Source: Amborella trichopoda (Eukaryota; Streptophyta; Magnoliopsida; Amborellales; Amborellaceae). From it: DNA of 64,000 nt. Every line of letters starts with the position of its first letter. Within the stretch, counting starts at the first letter, position 1. The DNA lies in contig NW_006499751.1 of the NCBI RefSeq assembly GCF_000471905.2, positions 610,526 through 674,525 of the forward strand, written 5' to 3'. A program made the translations under genes and the position numbers. Shown here in pieces: positions 1-10,560 of the stretch. The notes under the pieces were generated by a model. It was not told the DNA's origin, ran no database searches, and worked only from the letters and a program-made list of their open reading frames with translations.

Positions 1-340
1 ATATAGTGTAGTGATTTCATGCAACTGTTGTATTATAATATGGTGCAACAACTTTTAAAAATCATGTTAAAGCTATTTGTTTGATACAAATTTTGAAATA
101 TATATTATTTTTATTCTAATGAACAATCACAAAAAATAAAAATTTGAAAATGCAACTTAGAAAGTATTTTTGTAGCTCAATTAACATAGACCGTCCATTT
201 TGGTGAGATTCTTAGATCTAAGCCTTAGAAAGATTTTTTATTTTTCAATTTTTTAAATGGCCTTATTATCCTTATATGAACAATGTTTAAAAATAAAAAA
301 ATGATTTTGAGTTTGTAAAGGCTAAGATCTTGAAATTCAC
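1..340. other. AT-rich flank, no gene
   Basis: This AT-rich stretch has no supportable coding region and does not match the E1 LTR copy at 27420-30006. It is the left flank of the partial E1 5' LTR. Its last 145 bases form a foldback repeat (separate entry). It may be older host DNA or a small DNA element against which the LTR was truncated. Confidence 0.6.
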
Positions 341-345
341 CAAAT
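198..345. repeat. Foldback (MITE-like) inverted repeat
   Basis: The arm starting at 201 (TGGTGAGATT, then AGATCT and AGCCTT) is mirrored by the arm ending at 342 (AAGGCTAAGATCT, then TTCACCA). AT-rich inner sequence extends the pairing imperfectly, giving a hairpin-like unit of about 145 bp. No coding capacity is seen. The size and structure resemble a non-autonomous foldback element or MITE, but no clear flanking target duplication was found. Its right end touches the first base that matches the E1 LTR. Confidence 0.45.
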
Positions 346-1600
346 CGATCATCGGGCCGAGCGCTACAAGAAAACAATAATCTTACGATCAACCAGGCAT
401 CAGAATGACCTTGAATCAGCCATGCAAGATCACGCAAGTCCTAGGGCAACACAGGGACTATTTTGAAATTTCAGAACTTGTTAGGAAGGGTCAAATCCGT
501 CATTTTTCACCCTATTTTCTAATTTCTTTTAGTTCAATTTAATCTTAATTTCCTACAATTAGGGTTATTTTTTATCATCCACCCATGTTTTGGGCACACT
601 TATATATATACGTACCATCATTGTACACGGAAAAAAAGAAGAGATAGAGGCATACACACACAAGAGAGAGTTTTCACTTAATACAAGTTTCTCTTTCTTA
701 CCATTGTTGTGTCACGCTTGAGAGAGGGGGTGAGGTGAGAGAAACTTTTGATCGGTACCCTTAAGTTTGAGGTAAGCTTTCTCTCTCTTCTTTTCCTTTT
801 CTTCTTCTCTCTTTCTTCTCCCGTCTCTTCTCCTTCTTCGTCTGAGTTCCTCACAAGGGTCATGTTCGACAGTGGCAGTGCCGTGCATGCCTCTCTCTTG
901 GTCTCACATAGCGCGTGTGGCAATGGTAGCGCCATGCACGAGTCTCCTTCCCCTTCTACTAGTTTTTTTCTTCCTTCAAGTGAGGTCTGTAGACGGCGCT
1001 GCCCAACGCCGCCCTTAAACGTAGCTTTGACTTCTCAGTGAAGAACCCAGACGACAAGGTTTGTTGCCGCCTGCAGGGGTCTCTCCCTGTCGCGCATCTA
1101 GTGTAGACGGCAATACCTATCGCCACCCACTAGGGGCTTTGGCAACACCTATCGTCGTTCGAGAGCCTCCTTCGCATGCCTAGTGCTCGTCACCGTTCTC
1201 CCTACGTCCCGCGCCTATTGTCGTGCGACCTAGGAGAAACTTTCACCACGTGCCACTTCAGGAGCTTGCGCTGTCCACAAGGGATGCGCCGTCTCCTTGC
1301 ATTGCCAACCGTGATGCCTATTGACGTTCGGATTTCCCCTTCTCGTTGTTGTCTCGTCTGTTTCCTCTCCACCTCTTTCTCCTCTCACTTAACTGAGGGT
1401 AGTATTACCGTCGTGCTGGTCCTATGAACCATGTCTGCCTTGCTACCACCTAAAATTCCTCTCTCATTGGTTGGTATACCTGCCCTTGCCCATGAGCAAG
1501 GTTCCGAGAGAGTGATCTCAAATCTCGGGTTCACCAGAAACCCGAGACACGTGCCGCCAGATCATCTAGATCCGAAAGGCGAGATCGAGGAACCTATCCA
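341..1600 (+). repeat. E1 5' LTR (partial)
   Basis: From about 341 onward the sequence aligns with the second LTR copy at 27420-30006 (shared landmarks include GATCAACCAGG, the TATA region, the CT-rich tract and the CGAGACACGTGCCGCCAGATCA block). The outer part of the LTR is not present in the window, and the copy is shorter than its partner. It ends in TATCCA, three bases before the primer site. It contains a TATA region at 601 and a pyrimidine-rich tract at about 778-845. Confidence 0.8.
578..610 (+). promoter_or_regulatory. E1 5' LTR promoter core: conserved motif plus TATA
   Basis: CCACCCATGTTTTGG at about 579-594 is followed by a TATATATATA run at 601-610. The same arrangement occurs in the E1 3' LTR, in E3 (38875-38903) and in E4 (63787-63818, reverse). 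Position and conservation suggest the U3 core promoter. Transcription start is not shown by the sequence. Confidence 0.55.
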
Positions 1601-1603
1601 GTT

Positions 1604-1622
1604 TGGTGACTCCACTGGGGAC
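1604..1622 (+). other. E1 primer-binding site
   Basis: TGGTGACTCCACTGGGGAC lies three bases after the LTR end. This is the TGGCGACTCC.CTGGGGA type of site used by Ogre-like Tat elements, assigned in that family to tRNA-Arg. Related sites follow the E3 LTR (41324) and the E4 LTR (61997, reverse). Confidence 0.8.
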
Positions 1623-1839
1623 TTACTACCCCTTAGTCGGTTCGCTCTTGTTTGACAAATTTCCTTTTTACTTTCTCCACCTACTTCTATGGCACCTGGG
1701 TTGTTCAACCCATTCATCTGGGTCGGGGCCTTCCTTATCCCTGCACTCGTGGTTGTCCCAAGGAAGCGAGTCGCTCAAGCCTCTTTCCCTACCCTCCTTT
1801 TGAGTCAAGACTCATGATTCGGCTCCAAGGCTCTCACCT

Positions 1840-2670
1840 GGATCGGTGCGAGAGGGGACTTAAAGGTTCCTGTCTCCCCTCTTTCTCGCCCTGGTGGACT
1901 CTCCACCAAGGCCCCTTGCATGGGTAGCACTCCTGCTGCCGCACACCCTGCTACATGTAAATCTCTTATCAGCCATACTGCTACGGTACGCTAGAAGGCT
2001 ACCCCGTCCATCCCTGCAAAAGGCAAGAAAATTGCCATCGCTCTTAAGGTTCGTCGCAAGGCTTCCTTCACTACTCCGAGCTTCCACATCTGGAGGGTCA
2101 GTACACAGAGGTGGAGGTCCTGAGGTCTTCACCCCTCGCACACACTCAAAGGCTCGTGGTCTATCCACTCGAGCAACACCTCTGGGCAACCCTCATGTTG
2201 ACTTGAGCTCGCACCCAGGGCCAGGCCTTCTCGTGCCGAACCCTACATGTGCCATGGATTCGCTTTCCACAGCTCGGGGCAGCGCTAGCTCTATACCACC
2301 TCGAGCACAGGAGGGTCGACCATTCTGTCTTCTCTCCTGGCACACACAGCTTCACCTTGTGAGAGACAAGCTCCCACCTCGTCCCTCACAACACAAGCTC
2401 GTGGGTCTTTTCCTCCTCAGGTCGAACTTATTAACCGAGCTTGGGCTGACCCCCAAGTCACCCTGATAGCTAATCGTAAAGTGCACACGCACCATCTTTG
2501 CAGGTACCTCTCAGATCCAGACTCAGGCGGAGGCACAAACCAGCTTCTTCCTTTGCCGCTTCCCCGATGCTAGGCAAGCACCTTGAGCCATGGTACTCAA
2601 AGGTCTTCTTTAAGAGTATCATCTTGAGCCAGCCCCAGGTCAACTGAACGCCTGGGCCTCGCAAAGGAAT
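1840..2670 (+). pseudogene. E1 leader region with a reading frame conserved in three copies
   Basis: Between primer site and gag, one frame carries the string GDLKVP..., then STKAPC and AAHPAT-like words. It matches E3 (about 41570-41720: RRDLKVP, STNAPC, HPAT) and E4 (about 61753-61400 reverse: RRDLKVP, STKAPC, HPAG). The segment is rich in Ser, Pro and Thr and has no recognised domain. Conservation in three independent insertions suggests a real protein segment, either an extended gag N-terminus or a counterpart of the extra ORF upstream of gag in Ogre. It is decayed here. Confidence 0.45.
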
Positions 2671-2679
2671 TCGGGCAAT

Positions 2680-5040
2680 GACTTGATGTCAGACAGAGGC
2701 CTCCAGGCTTCAAGACAAGAACCCAAGCTGCCCTCCATCCTTGGGCCCTACTCCCTTCTTCAGTTCATAGACATGGCGCTCGCCTGTTCGAAGAAAACGG
2801 GGCAGTCCAGGTCTCACTCTCGGTTCTGGAATGAGGTCCACAGCCACCTTAGGATCAAGCATAAAAGAGGCCTGCAGATTTTGACCACGGAAATCTCCAA
2901 GGTAGTCGAGGTCGCCACCCCTGACAACCACTTGCGTTGTAATCCCTTATTCCCTCTTCAAACTTCGGAACTTGAGAAAGTCCAAGAATACTGTCCAGTG
3001 ATCACCACTCAGAAGTCACGGTCCCAAGACCGTCAAGAATCTGTCCTCACACGATCGGCATACAAGCTCGAGTCCAGTTGGGGCAAGTTGAGCCCCTCCA
3101 GACTGACTTGTCACGCACGACTTGCTAGCCTCGGCAGTCCGCTGCATCACCTGACTCTGACCTCTCGGAAGAAATGGTCAGTGTCATGGTGATCAATGAC
3201 CCGAACGACACTCAGGAGGAGCAGATGAACAAGTTCCAGGAAATGATGCAAGCCATCCTCAAAATGATGGAGCGCCTAGAGGCCTCCAGGTCCCCTTCTT
3301 CGTCTGATTCCCCGACCGGTGAGGAAACAGCTCCTAGGCAGACTCCCCCTTCGATCTCCCAAGGTAGCTCCTCTTCTCGTGGGGTCTCTCAAACCGACAT
3401 AGATGCTATGGTCGCCCATAGCCTCAAGAACAAGGTCCTAGGCATGCAGGAGACGCCACTCAACCAAAAAGCCGTATCCTTCGTACATTGACCAGGTGCC
3501 ATTTCCCCCGAACTACCAAAAAGGAAAACTCCCCCTGTTTAATGGTACCATGTCTCCTCACTAGCATACGGACCACTGTCAAGCGGCCTGCAGGGAGACG
3601 GCAACTGACGGATGTCTCCTCCTCCACGAGTTTGTCGAGACTCTCTAAGGACCAGCCTTCCAGTGGTATGCTCGGCTGCCGCCAAACTCGGTGCACACTT
3701 GGCAATTAATGGAGCAGTTGTTCTACCAACACTTCTACAAAGTCCAAAAGAACGTGGAAACCATCGAGCTCCTCACCTTGATGCAAGACCCTGGTGATCT
3801 GGTTGACAAGTTCATCACCCGATGGAGAGAGTTGGTGACCTTTCATGCCACTCCCACGATCGAGAAGGAAGCAGTCCAGATCTGCATACTAAACATGCTT
3901 CCCGAGATCCCCCTACATGTCGAGGCATCCAATCCACCCTCCATGTTGGAGCTCATCTCTAAGGTAGTTTGTATCGAGGGATTGTTCAAGCACCACGACA
4001 GCCCTGGTCAGTAATCCTCCTGCTCAAACTCTCGCTCCAGCAGTCGGGGCATTCAAACGGCAGTGATCAGCATGGCCGTCCCCGTGACTGACACCAAAGG
4101 CGTGGCTCCCCAAACTCTCGACCTCTCTAAAGAATAGCACCTCAGACCGGGGGCAAGTAGCCTCCATACAATGTGGTCCTGCCTCCTTAAAACAGTAACC
4201 AGAACGACTACTGGACCCAACACCAGAGTAAGGTTTACCCCTTTGACACGGAGTGGACCCTGCACTGCTCCAACTGCTGTTAGAACTGAACATGATCCAT
4301 CTGTCAGAGGTCACCACTGTAGAGTCGCCGGGGCAGGCGTCGAATGAGAAGTATTGCACTTATCATAGGAGAGTAGCCCACCTCACTCACGACTGCTACA
4401 AGCTCAGTGACACTATCGAGGCCCTTATCAATAAGGGCCAGATAAAGCTCAAAGAGTTGAAAAAGGCATTCGGGGCAGCTGAGGCATCTCACATAGTCAT
4501 GATCCAAGAGGATGATGGGGCACCCGCTATCCTTCATGCATTTTTCTCTATAATTCTCAAAGAAGGGATCGCCACCCCAAAGTTGACAAGGCAGCCCAAG
4601 TTCCTGCCTTTAGGGATTGAAAACCTCTGGTGCGCGTACCACAGATACGAGGTCATGACATCAGCGAGTGCACTAGGTTCAATAAACTTTTGGCAGAAAA
4701 GATGCAGCAGTGTCAGGAGGTTCAGGGCGACCTGACAAGACACCCTCAGGTCCCTCTTCTGCTTGTGCAAGAAGACCCCCTGACGCAAGCCCAACTAAAT
4801 ACTGAGCAAGACCCTCTGTAGGCCCTCTTTGAGGCAATGCTCCAGCAGGGTCTTGTCACCCCCAAGTCAGCCAGACAGCCTGAGCATCTTGCCCGGGGCA
4901 TGGAAAAACTCTGGTGCCGTTATCACCAAGTGGGGGGTCACGAACTCAATGAGTGCACTGGGTTCGAGGCCATAGTCGTGGAGAAAGTCCAGCAAGGTAA
5001 CATCGTCTGTGCGGTTCTCTCACGACACGTCTAAGCCCTC
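2680..5040 (+). pseudogene. E1 gag (decayed)
   Basis: The N-terminal part carries FWNEVH, a KRGLQILT segment and NPLFPLQTS, all also seen in E3 or E4. A Met- and Glu-rich helix (MNKFQEMMQAILKMMERLE) follows, then a retrotransposon-gag core at about 3690-4000 (FYQHFYKVQK, LMQDPGDLVDKFITRWRELV, AVQICILNMLPEIPLHVEAS). Two zinc-knuckle-like motifs of form C-x2-H-x4-H-x4-C follow at about 4355-4400 and 4915-4960. Gag forms the particle shell and packages element RNA in the cytoplasm. The gene is broken several times. Confidence 0.75.
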
Positions 5041-5470
5041 GCTCCCATTCAAGAGGAAGCCCTGCTATAAGCCCCTCGTGAGCATGCACTGAACCTTTCA
5101 GAACCCTCGACCTCTCAGTTTTCGAAAGTCTACCATGGGCGAAGTAGGCTCAAATCCTTGAAATGTGAGGCAGTCTACCAAGCTAGGGCCACGCACCAGC
5201 CTGATAGGGTGGTCCAAACACCCCCTCAGGGATCCCGAAGGAGACATCGAGTACCTAGGTCAGCCCGTCGAAGGAATCATCTTCCTCAGCCACTAGTCGA
5301 GGAAGAATTCCTTAGGCCCCTTCCTCCACTACCGACCTTCCGGGGACTTCATCCTAGGCACATCTCGCCTCATCTTATCCTCCCATCAGGCAGACGGCCC
5401 TGAGTTATCAATATCTCTGGAGTCAGCCAAAATGGGTGACGACATTAAAAGCACCCCACAACGGTCAAAG
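5041..5470 (+). pseudogene. E1 gag-pol linker, first part
   Basis: This Pro- and Arg-rich stretch ends with a GDDIKSTPQRS peptide repeat just before E2 is inserted. The same layout is seen in E3 (FLEPLPPL then GDIKSTPQWS) and E4 (FLRPLSPLPTL then repeated DVVKS and DDVKT peptides). No enzyme domain is recognised. The linker resumes at 18785 beyond E2. Confidence 0.5.
5466..5470. repeat. Target-site duplication of E2, left copy (CAAAG)
   Basis: CAAAG abuts the left end of E2. The identical CAAAG at 18785-18789 follows its right end. The duplicated bases belong to the E1 linker. Confidence 0.85.
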
Positions 5471-6793
5471 TATTTATGATGCAAAATCTGACAGATCTGA
5501 AAAATGAAGGTCTCTCAGATCTGACACCTTAAACTAATGCAAATGGAATAGTAGAGAAGGTGGGACAATCGAATTCAGATATGAGGCCAGATCTGCTTGA
5601 AAACGAGCAGATCAACTCTCAGATTTGTGGCAGAGCCAGCATGGTCCAAGACATTACAAAATACAATTTTTAAGTAAACAAATAGATCAAAAAAAAAAAA
5701 AAATAAAAAGCAAAAGAGATAAAATGGAAGAAAATGATACCGAACCGGGCCGGATGGCCCGGGACTCTCGAGCCTTCTGGGGTTCGCCCGTATCAAAACC
5801 GGTCCTCGTTTCTCTCTCTGATTCAGATATTAGACAGCAAGTCTCTTTAGTATAGGGTGGTTGTGCCCTATAGATGGTTATCATTGTCTTAGATCTAAGC
5901 TCTCTCAGGCTTAAGGGTTGACGTTCCAGGGGCCTAGGGGTTTCTTGAAGTTATCCCTAGGGTTTCTCATCTCTCTAAGTTTTCTATCTCTATCCTTAAT
6001 CATTCTATCTCTCTCCCAGGTGTTTTCTCTCTCTCCCTCCCCCATCAAATGACCACAAAAAGATGCCTTATAGGGGTCAAAACTTGTTGGGAAAGACAAG
6101 CATGCGTAACAAGCAAATCCCGGGTCAAAAAGTCAAATTTTGAGAGTCACGGATTTGGGTGGCACCGGCTATGTCACCCACAAAAAATTCAAAAAAAATG
6201 TGAAAAAATTCAAAAAATCAATTTGGGGCAAAAGGGGCTAGAAGACAAGGGCTGTGTCGCCCATATTTGGGCGACACTACCCTTGTCGCCCAAGTCCAAA
6301 TTGGTAAAATTTCATTTTTTTTTCACTGTTACTGAGGTCTCCATCCTCTTTTGAAGCTACCAAAAAACATTTGGATCAAAACGGAGTTTTCTACTATTTT
6401 TAATGATTTTTTTGATAAAACAGGACATTTACTGGAATGACTTGGGTAACACTGTCAGTGTCTCCCGAACAACACCACTGATGTCGCCCAAACTAAAACT
6501 TGTCAAATTTGATATTTTTAAATTTGGGTGTCTTCCTCAGCCTCTTATGAAGTTTTAAGAGAAAACTTGGATCAAAATGGATTTATTTACTATTTTTAAT
6601 GATTGTTTTGGTAAAATAGGGTGTTTACAAAAATCTGGGTCAAAACAGGGTTTTTGCACGATTCCGGTTAGGCAGACTAGTTCCGGGTCACAAGATAGGT
6701 TGTGTGAAGTATGGATTTTGGTTTACTACGATAAGTGTGGTCTTAAGAGTCCAAGAAATCATAGAATTTACCAGATTCAAAATGGGGAGTCCA
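5471..6793 (-). repeat. E2 3' LTR
   Basis: This is the partner of 17433-18784. Shared landmarks include TTATGATGCAAA, ACACCTTAAACTAATG, GATATGAGGCCAGATCT, ATAGGGTGGTTGTGCCCTAT, TTTTGAGAGTCACGGAT and GTGTTTACAAAAATCTGGG-like blocks. It is 1.32 kb long and contains GGGCGACAC/GTGTCGCCC palindromes at about 6250-6295 and 6440-6490. It borders the polypurine tract on its inner side. Confidence 0.85.
6254..6277. repeat. Perfect GTGTCGCCCA / TGGGCGACAC inverted repeat in E2 LTR
   Basis: Two exact 10-base arms are separated by four bases (TATT). Further copies of the motif, singly or as looser palindromes, occur in the same LTR, in the partner LTR (about 18125-18330 and 18455-18490) and in the E2 leader (about 17225-17280). 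It could be a protein-binding site or an RNA hairpin. Confidence 0.7.
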
Positions 6794-6810
6794 CTGTTGC
6801 CCCTCTTTGA
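6794..6810 (-). other. E2 polypurine tract
   Basis: On the minus strand the bases immediately before the 3' LTR read TCAAAGAGGGGCAACAG, a purine-rich run in the place expected for plus-strand priming. Confidence 0.65.
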
Positions 6811-9470
6811 TACTCTCTATCCTTCGAGGGACAAGGGAGTGACAAAGAAGTAGATACTCTGGCGTTCCTTGACCTTCGAGGGGCAGGTGAACGTCAAAGA
6901 CAAAGCAGACATTTTAAATTGCCTCCTGAAGTCATGTGGTCAGGGGGCACATCAACTATCCATCCAAGTCGTTGCACTCACCGAGCTCACCCACCTAGGG
7001 CATTTTTCTTCCTAGGGCTTTCGGCCTGAGATGTCGATTAGTTACACAAGCTTGAAACTCGAGTTGGATTTTTTGGCCATGCCACTTAACTTCAGGGATT
7101 TTCACAATTTGAATTTTTTTACCCTGGCATTTTCTTTGATCTCCTTACGTTTCCTAAGGCTGTATATAGGGAAAGGCTTTCTATAGGCAGAGACTAGTCT
7201 GACAGAATCCGAAGTGAGAGATGAGGCAACAACGCGACAATCGAGATAAACACGGTAATCATCATGTATGGGTGTCCTAACTCCTTCGTTTTTAAAAGTC
7301 TTTTAGCACTTTTGAAAGTAGGGGGAGATTTGAAATAGAACCTGGAGTAGGGACAAGTTACGATTTTAACAAAGAAATTAAAGTTTTGGAAAACACAAGG
7401 AATATAGTGAAAATTTTGAAAAGGGAAAGATATTTCAAAAAACAGGGTTGGTTAGCAATTTTAACTCTTGCAACAATAGAGCCCTCTACGCAGTTTAGAG
7501 TCATGCAGCGATGGACCAAACACTCGACCCTTTTACGTTAATATGGGGATAGACGAAATACACCCGACCCTTTTACGCCATACGGGGATAGACGTTTTTC
7601 GTTGAACAAGGTGGTTGTGCCTTGAACACACACGACCTTTTGCATCATACGGGGCAAGATGTTACTTGCCTCTACTCTTTTAAGTCGCACGAGTTTGACG
7701 TTGAGCTGAATACACCTGACCTTTTACGTCATACGGGGATAGGCATTTTTTCAGGGTGGTTGTGCCGTGGATACACCCGACCTTTTGTGTCATACGGGGC
7801 TAGACGTTACCTGTTTCAGCTCTCTTTTACGTCCCACGAGTTTAACGTTTTTCCTGCCTCGACTCTTTTACGTCCCACAAGTTTGACGTTTTTCCTGTCT
7901 CGGCCCTTTTTCATTTTTCTTGTCTCACCTCTTGTTCAAATAATCACATCAAATCCAATGAGGACACATGTGATATTAGCTTGGAAGAGGCTGAAGTCGA
8001 ATTGGCTCGATGGGTGGCCTTCGTGGCAGAACTCAAGGAGAAGGATGTTGATCCATAGTCAAAGACTGAATAGCCAAAATATTTTAGTTTCTTTATTTAT
8101 TTCTTGGCATGATTAAGTTGATCTCATGATCAGCGTTATTTTTTAGTAGTTTTTTTTTTTTTTGGAAGTCTGTTAAGATAGTAAGAATTTCGGTCATAAG
8201 GCCAACTTTAATGGCGTGAATGCCTGTAATAAGTCCATTTTAATGGATGAATAAAATAAGAGTTTTGAGATACACAAAATTTGGTTTTTGTTCTGCTTGA
8301 TATATATATATATTTTTTTATTGCCCCTGTTAGGGGTCTTTTAACTTGTACGTGTGCAATTGATTTATCGAAGCATAGCGGGATTCTCTCTTGGCACACA
8401 TCATTCAAACTGAATTTTTATGAACTCAGCCCCCTAGTTGTATGGTTTTTGTCTCAAATTTCCAGCTATTGGGTCATCATACCCACACACAGGGATGAGC
8501 TTGCCTCATTTTTCCTCAAGGGACCCAGTCGAGAGAAAAACACTCATAGACTGGGCAATTTCTTCATTGGCGAGGTTCACCCATCTCCTATATATGGTAG
8601 TTGGTAGCTTACTCACACAACCATGTAGTGCCTGGCTAGTTTCAAGCATTCATAATAGGCATAAGAAGTTGGCTTCGAGAACGAGGCCAAGTTGACTAAC
8701 AGTTTAACCTCTTGTAGTGATGGAGGAAGTCCTTTCTAAAAAGGGTTTTGTTTTTGAAAATGGATGATTTAAAAGTCAAATTGCAAAAGTACTCTTAAAA
8801 GGGATAAGCCTTACAGTTTTGCCACCTGTGGCCCCTTTGGTGGTTATTTTCTTTATCAAGTTTTACCCAAGGATAATGAGAAGATTTTCTTGTGGGATCG
8901 TGAGAACTCAAAAATCTCGAAGTTGTCCTTTTACCTTTGGAACTTTTATCCTGTGCTTTGTGGATCCATAAAGAGTTCTCTGGATTCTTGCCAGACTTCC
9001 ATCTTGGAGAGGTCTCGATGTTATCCTAGGCTTCGTCGAAGTCACTTCGGTCTTCCATTTATGTTACCCTTCCACATCTTTCTGAGTTGGTTCTGTTGGG
9101 AACTTGTGGGGTTGAGGAGTCTTCATCCTTAGGGTTTACTTGTGCAGTATTGTTGGAATTTGCAAGTACTTGTTTGTACTTGAGTGCTTTGAATCGAAAG
9201 CTCCTCTTTGGAGATTTTTTTTTTTTTTTATTCTTCTTACTCGTGATGCCATTTCAGGATTTCACCACGTCCATTTTTTTTTTATATTCTTTCATTTTTC
9301 CTTTGTGATGCCTTTTCAGGTTTTCACCACGCTTTTGAGCCCGTTATGGGTAGTATTTTCTGAGATACATCGCATTAATGGGGTCGTTCACTTCATACCC
9401 CTCTGGATTTTTTATCTTGTAAGAATTGCCTGTATGCACTCAGGTAACGACGAATGGCCCGTCCCAATTA
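6811..9470 (-). other. E2 3' non-coding region
   Basis: These 2.6 kb lie between integrase and polypurine tract. No coding region is supportable. It holds a degenerate repeat array (about 7490-7900), homopolymer T runs and AT steps near 8150 and 8300, and a TATA-like TATATAGG at 7163-7170 on the plus strand, antisense to E2. Long 3' regions of this kind are typical of Tat elements. Confidence 0.6.
7490..7900. repeat. Degenerate tandem array in E2 3' region
   Basis: Recurring words are ACACCCGACCTTTT, ACG.CATACGGGG, ATAGACGTTTTTC, GGTGGTTGTGCC and CTCTTTTACGTCCCACGAGTTTGACG. They are arranged as two interleaved unit types over about 400 bp. Spacing is irregular, so this is an old, partly scrambled minisatellite. 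Confidence 0.65.
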
Positions 9471-9479
9471 GGTTTGAAC

Positions 9480-10560
9480 TTGCCTAAAGGGTGTGGATTT
9501 GCAAGATTGTGGAAGATTTTCTTGAGTACCATGTCCCCTTCTTTGAATAGTTGAGGAACAACTTTTCTTTGGTATGCCCTCTCGATCCTACACTGATAAG
9601 CAACAATATTTTGTGTCACTCATAGTCGTCTTTCATCCAAATTAACGAGAGCAGCGATTCGTGCTTCGATCTTTTGTCCCTCATCTGAATTTCTATGAAT
9701 GAGCACTTGAATAGATGGTATCTCAACTTCAATTGGTAACACTGCTTCCATACCATATACCAATGAGTATGGGGTCATGTCAGTAGGAGTCTTCTTAGCT
9801 GTCTGATAAGACCATAGGGTGTTGTTTAGCTTTTTGTGCCAATCTTTGTCACCTTCTATTATTCTGTCTATTATTCTGAGAAGTCCTTTGTTTGTGGCAT
9901 CCGCTTGTTCGTGTCCTTGAGGGTAGTAAGGTGTGGAGAATTTCTGTATTATCTCGAACTTTTTACACACCTTAGTGACCCCTTTCATTTTTGAAATTGG
10001 ATCCATTGTCAGTAATGATTGACTTAGGAACACCAATTCTGAATACAATGTTGTTCTTTATGAAATGGGCAACATGATGTCCTTCTATTTTGACAAATGA
10101 TGCGACCTCTACCTATTTTGTGAAGTACTCTGTAGCTGTTAATATAAAACATTGGTCGTTTGAAGCTTTTAGTGATATCATTTCGATGATATCAAGACCC
10201 CACATGGTAAAAGACCATACGGGCAGTGTTGAGTTGAGTGGTACAGATGGTGCATGGATGAGGTCTCCATAAAGTTGACATTTGAGACACCTCTTAACGA
10301 ACTTCCAACAATCTTCAGCCATGGTGATCCAGTAATAGCCTTGGCACCTGATTTTATGAGATAAGGCGGCTGTCCCAGAATGACCTCCTTCATTGTGTAA
10401 CTCTGTTAGTACTTGATCGAATTCTGGCTGATCGAGAACCCATAGAATGATGCCATCGAAGGATTTATTGAATAGGAGGTCACCTCTTACCAAGAATCCC
10501 ATCAAAAACCTTTGAAGGGCTTCTTTATCCTTTTTGGTGGCTCATTCGGGGTAAAACTCA
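9480..10560 (-). pseudogene. E2 integrase (decayed)
   Basis: On the minus strand the HHCC zinc module appears first (EGGHSGTAALSHKIRCQGYYW, then CLKCQ). The catalytic core follows with LDIIEMISLKASNDQCFIL and the PYYPQGHEQADATNKGL region. WSYQTAKKTPTDMTPYSLVYG and a PIEVEIPS segment come near the end. Integrase joins element DNA to host DNA in the nucleus. The coding region is broken in several places. Confidence 0.75.

Noticed and set aside
1894-2466. 190-codon open frame in the E1 leader
   Set aside because: It is not in the frame shared with E3 and E4 for the first part. Ser/Pro/Leu-rich composition suggests a chance frame.
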